Positions 1-4,893 of a stretch of 7,103 nucleotides of DNA are shown here, in pieces. The notes under the pieces are model-generated. The model saw only the letters and a list, made by a program, of their open reading frames with translations, did no database searches and was not told where the DNA came from. Both the position numbers and the translations under genes were made by a program. Origin of the DNA: Alphaproteobacteria bacterium (GTDB lineage Bacteria; Pseudomonadota; Alphaproteobacteria; RS24); contig JAQWIP010000038.1 of assembly GCA_029248825.1 (NCBI GenBank), positions 1 to 7,103 of the forward strand, given 5' to 3'. Every line of letters starts with the position of its first letter. The stretch's first letter is position 1.

Positions 1-5
1 CCGAG

Positions 6-11
6 CCTTCC
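6..11 (-). promoter_or_regulatory. Candidate ribosome binding site for the next gene off the left edge
   Basis: Immediately after the stop of the DsbA-family gene the minus strand reads GGAAGG, followed by five bases to the window edge. That is the right place for a ribosome binding site of a tightly linked downstream gene. In many alphaproteobacteria the gene in this position is smc, but its coding sequence is not in the window. Confidence 0.4.
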
Positions 12-14
12 GCC

Positions 15-728
15 TTATGGCAGCGCCCGTTTGATGGTTTTCTCAATTTCGGCATAAGGCTGATTGCCCTCGAGTTTTTCTCCATTGATGAAGAAAGTCG
101 GGGTCGAGCGCACGCCTAATTCTTCGGCTGCCGCCGATTGCATCCCGCGAATGCCTTCTAGTTTATCGGCGTCTTTCAGGCAGACGACGAAATCAGCTTC
201 CGACAGACCCGCTTGGCGCGCCAATTTTTGCAATTCTTCCATCGCGTTCTCGCTTTGCAGCCAGCTGTTTTGGCGCTTGAACAAAATGTCCAAAAAATGC
301 ACCCGCGCTTTTGGCGCAACACATTGAGCCAACATGGCGCCTGCCGTCGCATAAGGGTCGAAGGGGAACGGGCGGAAGTAAATTTTCACCAGACCTTTAT
401 CGATATAATCGGCTTTTACTTTGGGCAAAGTCTCGCGGTGGAACTGGCCACAATGCGAGCAAGTGAGCGAGGCGTATTCGACAATCGTCACCGGCGCATC
501 CGCCTTGCCCAGAACAATTTCGCCCAAGGGATTTGGCGTTTCCAGCGCGCCCTTGCCGCTATTGGCGGCCGCCGCCACGGCTTGGGCGGTGGCGCTTAAC
601 GCAACCCCATCTTCCACAAGCTCGGTCGCCGGGCCTGTGTTTCTATCGGCGCGCGAGAAAAACACGCCCGCACCCACAAGAATAGCCAGCGCTGCAACAG
701 CGATGATGATTTTATTATTTTGAGACAC
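15..728 (-). CDS. DsbA-family thiol:disulfide oxidoreductase, membrane-anchored
   Basis: The 237-residue protein begins with a hydrophobic segment (about residues 7-24) that should act as a signal anchor or signal peptide, placing the rest in the periplasm. A low-complexity Ala-rich linker (about 40-62) follows, then a DsbA-like thioredoxin fold (about 68-237). The redox motif is C90-S-H-C93, and the cis-proline loop is T209-P210 in the context RSTPTFFING, as in the family. Two further cysteines (C136, C183) lie in the inserted helical domain and could form a second disulfide. Family members oxidise or isomerise disulfides of exported proteins; the substrate cannot be told here. The start is GTG (726-728), five bases after a GGGGG that can serve as ribosome binding site. 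The gene follows the DUF721 gene by 120 bases on the same strand, and the gap may hold its own promoter. Family assignment is firm; the exact class (DsbA, DsbG-like or other) is not. Confidence 0.9.
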   Translation of the reverse strand: MSQNNKIIIAVAALAILVGAGVFFSRADRNTGPATELVEDGVALSATAQAVAAAANSGKGALETPNPLGEIVLGKADAPVTIVEYASLTCSHCGQFHRETLPKVKADYIDKGLVKIYFRPFPFDPYATAGAMLAQCVAPKARVHFLDILFKRQNSWLQSENAMEELQKLARQAGLSEADFVVCLKDADKLEGIRGMQSAAAEELGVRSTPTFFINGEKLEGNQPYAEIEKTIKRALP

Positions 729-848
729 AAGAACCCCCGAATCGATTAGCTGAGCTTAAGTATATTCCAGCCAAGCGATTCTTGCGCTTTCATTCGCCGC
801 GATACGAAGTGCCCTGTGGAAAACTATTTCCAGATTTTTGGGCTGCCC
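729..848 (-). promoter_or_regulatory. Intergenic region with two GANTC sites, a -10-like box and a DnaA-box-like site
   Basis: This 120-base gap lies between the DUF721 gene and the DsbA-family gene. Reading the minus strand, a TATACT (plus positions 759-764) matches the sigma-70 -10 consensus at 5 of 6 bases, but no good -35 lies at the normal distance. GANTC sites occur at 777-781, just upstream of the -10-like box, and at 739-743, in what would be the leader. At 815-823 the minus strand reads TTTTCCACA, which fits the relaxed DnaA box TTWTNCACA; it overlaps a short inverted repeat (817-822 with 827-832). No convincing Rho-independent terminator for the upstream gene is seen. The promoter role is inferred from position and motifs. 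Confidence 0.4.
734..738 (-). promoter_or_regulatory. Candidate ribosome binding site for the DsbA-family gene
   Basis: On the minus strand a GGGGG run sits five bases before the GTG start at 728. It is the only purine-rich match to the anti-Shine-Dalgarno sequence nearby, and it supports GTG as the start codon rather than a later ATG. Confidence 0.5.
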
Positions 849-1361
849 CTATTTATCTCGCGCCTTGCGCCGCGCCACGCGCGCGCCCAAACGCGCAAGG
901 GCTGCCTTTAGGCGGCTATTGTGAAACTCGCCCAAAGCCGCCTCGGCCGCTTCAATCTCGGTTTCGGCCAAAGGCGTTTGGCGCGCCGCTTGGGCTTTTA
1001 AATAATCTAATGGCAAAGGGCCTTGCACAATATTCAGTCGCGCAATCGAGCCGGCGCCATAATGTTGGTTGATCCGCTCCAGAATAAGCGGCGACATATG
1101 CTGCACCTCTAAAGCCATCGCGCCCTCGACTTTCACCGTTAGCAAAGCGCCGTGTTCGGTATCTCGGCCATTGCGCGAGATGCGTTCGGGACACGATAGC
1201 GCGGCCAATTGTGGGCCGACAATCATCGGCCAATGCGCCAGAATATCAATCTCGCGAAAGCCGCGCCGCTTCAGCGTCGGTGCCACAATGCGTCCCAACA
1301 CCGAGCCGACCGAGCGGCCTTGATAGCCTCTGGCGGGTTTGGTCTGCGGTATATCGCGCAA
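849..1361 (-). CDS. DUF721 (DciA-like) protein
   Basis: Taken from the TTG at 1361 the product has 170 residues. The core (about 17-118) has the DUF721 look: a short basic segment ending KRRGF (31-35), then WPMIVGPQLA (44-53) and a repeated beta/alpha region containing LLTVKVEGAMALEVQ (73-87). This family includes DciA, which interacts with the replicative helicase DnaB in bacteria that lack DnaC; whether this alphaproteobacterial member does so is inference. A charged, Ala-rich helical tail follows (about 130-170, ending RRKARDK). The start is uncertain. The TTG at 1361 has no ribosome binding site, whereas a strong GAGGAG (1389-1394) sits six bases before an in-frame ATC at 1380-1382. An in-frame stop at 1398-1400 excludes anything longer. 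The gene is divergent from mutY and precedes the DsbA-family gene. Confidence 0.82.
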   Translation of the reverse strand: MRDIPQTKPARGYQGRSVGSVLGRIVAPTLKRRGFREIDILAHWPMIVGPQLAALSCPERISRNGRDTEHGALLTVKVEGAMALEVQHMSPLILERINQHYGAGSIARLNIVQGPLPLDYLKAQAARQTPLAETEIEAAEAALGEFHNSRLKAALARLGARVARRKARDK

Positions 1362-1388
1362 AAAAGATAATGGCTTGGGGATGGCTTG

Positions 1389-1394
1389 CTCCTC
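1389..1394 (-). promoter_or_regulatory. Strong Shine-Dalgarno GAGGAG ahead of the DUF721 gene
   Basis: The minus strand reads GAGGAG here. It is 27 bases from the TTG at 1361, too far for that start, but exactly six bases from an in-frame ATC (1380-1382). It therefore decides the start only if ATC is used as an initiation codon, or if the base call there is wrong and the codon is really ATG. Confidence 0.5.
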
Positions 1395-1420
1395 GTCTCA
1401 ATTGCGTTAGCATAACACAT

Positions 1421-2518
1421 ATGCCCAGCTCCGCGAACCATCCCACCTCTGCTTTATCGAAATGGCCCACCTCTGCCCTACTGAAATGGTATGACGCTCA
1501 TGCGCGTGATTTGCCGTGGCGTATTTTGCCATCGGCAGCCAAAGCGGGTCGCACGCCCGACCCCTATCACATTTGGCTATCTGAAATTATGTTGCAGCAA
1601 ACCAATGTGACGACCGTGCGTCCTTATTATGAAAAATTTCTAACGCTCTTCCCGACCGTGCAGGCGCTGGCCGCCGCGCCCGACACGCAAGTGATGGCCG
1701 CTTGGGCGGGCTTGGGCTATTACAGCCGTGCGCGCAATTTATTGAAATGCGCCCGCACGCTGGTGGCCGAATATGGGGGCGAATTTCCAACCACCGTAGA
1801 CGCTTTATTGGCCTTGCCCGGCATCGGCCCCTATACGGCGGCGGCCATTGTCGCGATTGCCTTCAACCAGCCCGCCGCGCCCGTCGATGGCAATATTGAG
1901 CGCGTTCTCTCCAGACTGTATAAATTGCAAACCCCCATGCCGGCCTTGAAAGCGGAAGTAAAACAAGCCAATGCCAAGCTCGTGCCAAAAGACCGGCCCG
2001 GTGATTTCGCGCAAGCCATGATGGATTTGGGCGCCACTTTATGCACCCCCAAACGCCCCAATTGCCTCATCTGCCCATGGCGCGAGCCGTGTTTAGCCCG
2101 CCAGGCCGGCCTCGAAGAAACCCTGCCCATTCGCGCGCCCAAGAAACCCAAGCCCGAACGCCAAGGGGTCGTCTTTTGGCTGGAAAATGCCAAGGGCCAC
2201 GTGCTGATGGCGCGCCGCCCCGACAAGGGGCTTTTGGGCGGCATGTTGGTTTTCCCTTCCAAAGGCTGGGATGCGCCCAATGAAAGCCAATTGCCAGAGC
2301 TTTTGCCGAGCGCCATGCAAGACCAATGGACGCCGCTCGAAGGCGAGGTGGTGCATGTGTTCACGCATTTTAAATTGACCCTATCGGTGGTCGCCCAAAC
2401 CGCGCCGAAAGGCTTTCGCGCGCCCAAAGGGTTTCAATGGGTGGCGCCGCAAGACTTCGCGCAAGAGGCTCTGCCCAGCGTGATGACCAAACTCTGGAAA
2501 ACCGTTTTATTAAAATGA
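1421..2518 (+). CDS. mutY: A/G-specific adenine DNA glycosylase MutY
   Basis: MutY removes adenine mispaired with 8-oxoguanine in the base-excision repair pathway. The 365-residue product has all the family landmarks: WLSEIMLQQT (52-61) with the catalytic Glu at 55, the helix-hairpin-helix LPGIGPYTA (132-140), VDGN (155-158) carrying the catalytic Asp 156, and the iron-sulfur cluster cysteines at 208, 215, 218 and 224 in the C-X6-C-X2-C-X5-C spacing. A C-terminal NUDIX-like domain (about 248-365) containing FTHFKL (314-319) is the part that recognises 8-oxoG. The ATG at 1421 is chosen because family proteins start about 20 residues before the LPWR motif, and the upstream in-frame extension is antisense to the DUF721 gene. 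No Shine-Dalgarno precedes this ATG. Two short in-frame tandem duplications lie near the two ends of the protein. The length is typical of the family. Confidence 0.97.
   Translation: MPSSANHPTSALSKWPTSALLKWYDAHARDLPWRILPSAAKAGRTPDPYHIWLSEIMLQQTNVTTVRPYYEKFLTLFPTVQALAAAPDTQVMAAWAGLGYYSRARNLLKCARTLVAEYGGEFPTTVDALLALPGIGPYTAAAIVAIAFNQPAAPVDGNIERVLSRLYKLQTPMPALKAEVKQANAKLVPKDRPGDFAQAMMDLGATLCTPKRPNCLICPWREPCLARQAGLEETLPIRAPKKPKPERQGVVFWLENAKGHVLMARRPDKGLLGGMLVFPSKGWDAPNESQLPELLPSAMQDQWTPLEGEVVHVFTHFKLTLSVVAQTAPKGFRAPKGFQWVAPQDFAQEALPSVMTKLWKTVLLK
1442..1489 (+). repeat. 24-base imperfect tandem duplication in the mutY 5' end
   Basis: Positions 1442-1465 and 1466-1489 are adjacent 24-base units, identical at 20 of 24 bases. 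They encode PTSALSKW and PTSALLKW (residues 8-15 and 16-23). The unit is in frame, so MutY gains eight residues just before its first conserved helix. Confidence 0.85.
2402..2437 (+). repeat. 18-base imperfect tandem duplication in the mutY 3' part
   Basis: Positions 2402-2419 and 2420-2437 are in-frame 18-base units encoding APKGFR and APKGFQ (residues 328-333 and 334-339). The first 16 bases of the units differ at only two positions. The repeat falls in a loop region of the C-terminal NUDIX-like domain. Confidence 0.75.
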
Positions 2519-2551
2519 GTTGACCACCAACTCACAGCCAAGTAGCTTGGC
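2516..2551. repeat. Two adjacent perfect inverted repeats after mutY
   Basis: The first hairpin has a 7-base stem (2516-2522 with 2528-2534, loop ACCAC) and includes the mutY stop codon TGA. The second has a 6-base stem (2537-2542 with 2546-2551) and a three-base TAG loop. Neither is followed by a T run on the plus strand, so they are not classic Rho-independent terminators. They may stabilise the mutY mRNA 3' end or act as an operator for the next gene; both roles are guesses. Confidence 0.55.
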
Positions 2552-2590
2552 CGAGTACAAAATAAAAAATAATAAAAAAGGTATAAAACT

Positions 2591-2974
2591 ATGACGAAAC
2601 GTTTCGCTATTATTATCGCTGTCTTGCTTGGCATTTATTTGATCATAAATAACTTTCAAAAAGATGACGATACAAGCTCAAGCTCTGACACAATGAACTC
2701 TTCCATGAGCACCGACGACATGATGAACGACATGCAAGATGATATGTCGGACGACATGATGGACGACACGGAGACGATGGCCGATGTTCAAATGAGCAGA
2801 GAACAAGAAACTCACAAACTATTGGCGGAATTGAAAACCATCCCCGTGAGCGAGTTTGCTGCCAATAAAATGAAATATGAGCGCCTGCTGGAAATGCATC
2901 CAGAGAATGCCATGTTTATGCGCAAAGTCGATTTCTACTCGGAAAAACTAGCCGATCAACACTCTGGCTATTAG
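2591..2974 (+). CDS. Unrecognised small membrane-anchored protein with Met/Asp-rich linker
   Basis: I do not recognise this 127-residue protein as a named family. Residues about 5-20 form one hydrophobic segment after a basic start (TKR), suggesting a single-pass anchor or uncleaved signal with the remainder outside the cytoplasm; there is no lipobox cysteine. Residues 25-68 are a low-complexity region made mainly of Asp, Met and Ser: ten Met fall between 35 and 68, in patterns such as DDMMNDMQDDM. The C-terminal part (about 75-121) looks folded and amphipathic, with IPVSEFAAN (84-92) and LLEMHPENAMF (99-109). It resembles the short motif of form IP-N-YxxLxxLxPxN-Y seen in many small bacterial proteins, as I recall it. 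A weak AAAAAGG (2575-2581) lies nine bases before the ATG. It shares its strand with mutY but is separated by an A-rich gap. Real-gene status is supported by coherent domain architecture and a terminator after the stop. Confidence 0.72.
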   Translation: MTKRFAIIIAVLLGIYLIINNFQKDDDTSSSSDTMNSSMSTDDMMNDMQDDMSDDMMDDTETMADVQMSREQETHKLLAELKTIPVSEFAANKMKYERLLEMHPENAMFMRKVDFYSEKLADQHSGY

Positions 2975-2995
2975 AAATCAATAAGCTGTAAAATT

Positions 2996-3035
2996 ATGCC
3001 GACCCTTCCTTTGTGGGAAGCGGTCGGTATTTTTT
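2996..3035 (+). terminator. Rho-independent terminator between convergent genes
   Basis: The outer stem pairs CCGACC (2999-3004) with GGTCGG (3022-3027), extended by three weaker pairs. The inner stem pairs CTTCC (3005-3009) with GGAAG (3016-3020), with a single bulged C at 3021. A run of Ts follows (3030-3035). It terminates the small-protein gene. On the minus strand the hairpin is followed by AATTTT, but ccrM ends to its right at 3039, so it can also serve ccrM as a weaker bidirectional terminator. Confidence 0.85.
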
Positions 3036-3038
3036 CGC

Positions 3039-4157
3039 TTATTCGGCGTCTCTGACTTTTTGGCGCAGATTATCAATCGGCACTAATTTGTCGCCGTCTT
3101 TATAATGCCAATAGGTCCAGCCATTGCAGCTCGGTGCGCCTTGCGCGGCGGCGCCCATTTTATGAATGGAACCAGACGGCGCAGCTTTTTCGCGGCCTAA
3201 CTTAACCGAGCCATCGGCGCGCACTTTGGCTTTGATTTGCGCTTGTGCCTTTCGCGCTGGGCCGAATAATTGCATGCCCGGTTTTACCAGACCGCGCTCG
3301 ACCAATGTGCCAAAGGCCACGCGCGGTTGTGATTTCGCGCTTTGGGTCAGTTCCAATTCCCCATCTTCCAAACGCTCGATGCGGCCAATGCGTTGCATGG
3401 CGGCTTCGGCGTAATCTGCTTCGGCCTCAATGCCAATGAAGTTGCGCCCTAAACGTTTGGCCACCGCGCCCGTGGTGCCTGTTCCGAAAAACGGATCTAG
3501 CACCACATCGTCGACTTGCGTCGAAGCCAAAAGCACGCGGTGCAAAAGGCTTTCTGGTTTTTGCGTTGGGTGTAATTTATGCCCATCGTCGCCTTTCAAG
3601 CGTTCGCCGCCATTGCAAATCGGCAGCGTCCAATCAGAGCGCATTTGCACATCATCGTTCAGCGTTTTCATCGCCTGATAATTAAACGTATAGCCCGTGG
3701 CATTCTCGTCTGGCGCCGCCCAAATCAGCGTCTCATGCGCATTGGTGAACCGCGTGCCGCGAAAATTCGGCATCGGATTGGTTTTGCGCCAAATAATATC
3801 GTTCAAAATCCAATAGCCCAAATCTTGCAAGGCCGAGCCGACGCGGAAAATATTATGGTAGGAGCCAATCACCCAAAGCGTGCCTGTTGGCTTTAAAACG
3901 CGCTGTGCCTCGCTCAACCAAGCGCGGGTGAAGGCGTCATAAGCGGCAAAACTGTCGAATTTATCCCAATCATCCGTCACCGCGTCGACTTTGCTTTGGT
4001 CGGGGCGACGCAAATCGCCTTTTAGCTGCAAATTATACGGCGGGTCGGCAAATACCACGTCAATGCTATTGTCTGGCAACTCAGCCAGCCGCGCGAGGCA
4101 ATCGCCTTGCAGGATTTGATTGAGGGGCAACTCGGGGGATGTGTGTTTTTGAACCAT
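3039..4157 (-). CDS. ccrM: Cell-cycle-type adenine DNA methyltransferase CcrM (GANTC)
   Basis: The enzyme transfers a methyl group from S-adenosylmethionine to the adenine N6 of GANTC, a mark used in alphaproteobacteria to time transcription over the replication cycle. From the ATG at 4157 it has 372 residues. It is a beta-class enzyme: the catalytic DPPY (38-41) comes before the SAM-binding DPFFGTGTTG (221-230). Close matches to Caulobacter CcrM as I recall it include WVIGSYHNIFRVG (95-107), NPMPNF (127-132), FTNAHETLIWA (137-147) and HPTQKPE (196-202). The C-terminal RAMA-like domain (about 277-372) carries SCNGWTYWHYK (343-353). An in-frame ATG at 4175 would add six residues; 4157 is preferred because GGTGG lies four bases before it and because it leaves a normal leader after the candidate promoter. 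The gene follows rnhB after a gap packed with regulatory motifs. Confidence 0.96.
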   Translation of the reverse strand: MVQKHTSPELPLNQILQGDCLARLAELPDNSIDVVFADPPYNLQLKGDLRRPDQSKVDAVTDDWDKFDSFAAYDAFTRAWLSEAQRVLKPTGTLWVIGSYHNIFRVGSALQDLGYWILNDIIWRKTNPMPNFRGTRFTNAHETLIWAAPDENATGYTFNYQAMKTLNDDVQMRSDWTLPICNGGERLKGDDGHKLHPTQKPESLLHRVLLASTQVDDVVLDPFFGTGTTGAVAKRLGRNFIGIEAEADYAEAAMQRIGRIERLEDGELELTQSAKSQPRVAFGTLVERGLVKPGMQLFGPARKAQAQIKAKVRADGSVKLGREKAAPSGSIHKMGAAAQGAPSCNGWTYWHYKDGDKLVPIDNLRQKVRDAE

Positions 4158-4168
4158 GGCGCCACCAT

Positions 4169-4183
4169 GAGTCATCGCGAGTC
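4169..4183. promoter_or_regulatory. Two GANTC methylation sites in the ccrM leader
   Basis: GAGTC occurs at 4169-4173 and again at 4179-4183, ten bases apart, immediately before the ccrM start. They are targets of the enzyme encoded next door. In Caulobacter, GANTC sites in the ccrM leader make its expression depend on methylation state; the same role here is inferred from position. Confidence 0.65.
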
Positions 4184-4188
4184 CGGCG

Positions 4189-4217
4189 TCAATAGCGCAA
4201 AGATTCCAAGGCGTTAA
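4189..4217 (-). promoter_or_regulatory. Candidate ccrM promoter with CtrA-like half-site and internal GANTC
   Basis: On the minus strand a -35-like TTAACG (4212-4217) and a -10-like TATTGA (4189-4194) are separated by 17 bases. The -35 element lies at the end of TTAATTAAC, which resembles one half of the CtrA consensus TTAA-N7-TTAAC; the upstream half is only GTGA. A GANTC site (4202-4206) lies in the spacer. Transcription would start about 4180-4183, giving a leader that includes the GAGTC sites and the GGTGG before the ATG at 4157. This is prediction from motifs only. Confidence 0.45.
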
Positions 4218-4229
4218 TTAAATTTCACT

Positions 4230-4238
4230 TTATCCACA
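4230..4238 (+). promoter_or_regulatory. Exact DnaA box TTATCCACA
   Basis: The nine bases match the strong DnaA box found in bacterial replication origins. It sits about 13 bases upstream of the candidate ccrM -35 element, so DnaA bound here could activate or repress ccrM. An exact match is expected by chance only about 0.05 times in a window of this size on both strands, assuming equal base frequencies. Confidence 0.55.
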
Positions 4239-4241
4239 GAG

Positions 4242-4250
4242 CTGTCCACA
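4242..4250 (+). promoter_or_regulatory. Second, weaker DnaA-box-like site
   Basis: CTGTCCACA matches the DnaA box at 7 of 9 bases and has the same orientation as the exact box 12 bases to its left. The pair forms a direct repeat with about one helical turn spacing, which suits cooperative binding. It lies between the rnhB stop and the ccrM promoter. Confidence 0.35.
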
Positions 4251-4266
4251 GACGCTACATATGGGG

Positions 4267-4893
4267 TTATTTCGGCGTTTGTGCCGCCAATATCTTGGCA
4301 ATCGGCGCATAGGAGCGGCGGTGATGCGAGGTCACCCCAAGCTTTTCCAGCCCGAGGGCATGCGCTTTCGCGCCATACCCTTTGTTGGAAGCCCAGCCAT
4401 AGCCCGGAAACGCCTCATCCAGCGCTTGCATTTGTCGGTCTCGCGTTACTTTGGCCAAAACAGAGGCCGCCGCAATCGAACGCGAACGGCCATCGCCGCC
4501 GACAATCGCACTGGCCGAAAACGGCCATTTTCCAAGCCGATTGCCATCGACCAAAACATGATGCGGCGCGCCGATTTGCGCCGCCAAAGCCTCCACTGCG
4601 CGCGCCATGGCAGCGTAAGTCGCTTGTAAGATGTTAATCTCGTCAATCTGCGCAACGCTGGCCTCGCCAATGCCATGCGGCAGAAGGATGAGCTGCTCGA
4701 AAAGCATTTCGCGCTTTTTCGCGGTGAGTTTTTTGCTGTCATCGACGGGCAAGTCGAAATCTTCTGGCAGGCAAATCGCAGCCGCCGTGACGGGCCCCGC
4801 CCAAGGGCCACGCCCTGCCTCATCGACGCCAAAAACCAGACGATCGGGCCAGCCGCTATCGCACTCTAGCTGCCAATCTTCGATTTGTGCCAT
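4267..4893 (-). CDS. rnhB: Ribonuclease HII
   Basis: RNase HII cuts RNA in RNA-DNA hybrids and starts removal of single ribonucleotides from DNA in the cytoplasm. From the ATG at 4893 it has 208 residues, normal for the family. Family motifs are in order: VDEAGRGPWAGPV (23-35) with metal-binding D24 and E25, DSKKLT (52-57), LVDGN (114-118) with D116, ASVLAKVTRDR (143-153) with D152, and TSHHRRSY (188-195). A longer in-frame start 39 bases upstream would lie entirely within the end of gcvPB. The chosen ATG overlaps the gcvPB stop by one base (TAATG), pointing to coupled translation. The only nearby ribosome-binding candidate is weak, which fits coupling. The gene ends 109 bases before the ccrM start, with no clear terminator between, so read-through into ccrM is possible. 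Confidence 0.96.
   Translation of the reverse strand: MAQIEDWQLECDSGWPDRLVFGVDEAGRGPWAGPVTAAAICLPEDFDLPVDDSKKLTAKKREMLFEQLILLPHGIGEASVAQIDEINILQATYAAMARAVEALAAQIGAPHHVLVDGNRLGKWPFSASAIVGGDGRSRSIAAASVLAKVTRDRQMQALDEAFPGYGWASNKGYGAKAHALGLEKLGVTSHHRRSYAPIAKILAAQTPK

Noticed and set aside
782..1072. Plus-strand open frame beginning in the intergenic gap
   Set aside because: Most of it is antisense to the DUF721 gene and its composition (Pro/Arg/Ala) is that of a shadow frame.
1211..1420. In-frame 70-codon upstream extension of mutY
   Set aside because: It is antisense to the DUF721 gene, shows no MutY-like sequence, and the ATG at 1421 gives a family-typical N-terminus.
2516..2551. Rho-independent terminator for mutY
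   Set aside because: Both hairpins are perfect but short and no T run follows on the plus strand, so I list them only as inverted repeats.
2434..2634. Minus-strand open frame of 66 codons with a hydrophobic start
   Set aside because: It runs antisense across the mutY end and the start of the small gene; the hydrophobic stretch comes from the A/T-rich gap read backwards.
2700..2800. Tandem DNA repeat in the Met/Asp-rich segment
   Set aside because: The GAC/GAT-ATG pattern reflects low-complexity protein sequence; I find no regular repeat unit at the DNA level.
4230..4250. Replication origin suggested by the DnaA boxes
   Set aside because: Only two boxes are present, with no adjoining AT-rich unwinding region and no origin-associated genes nearby.
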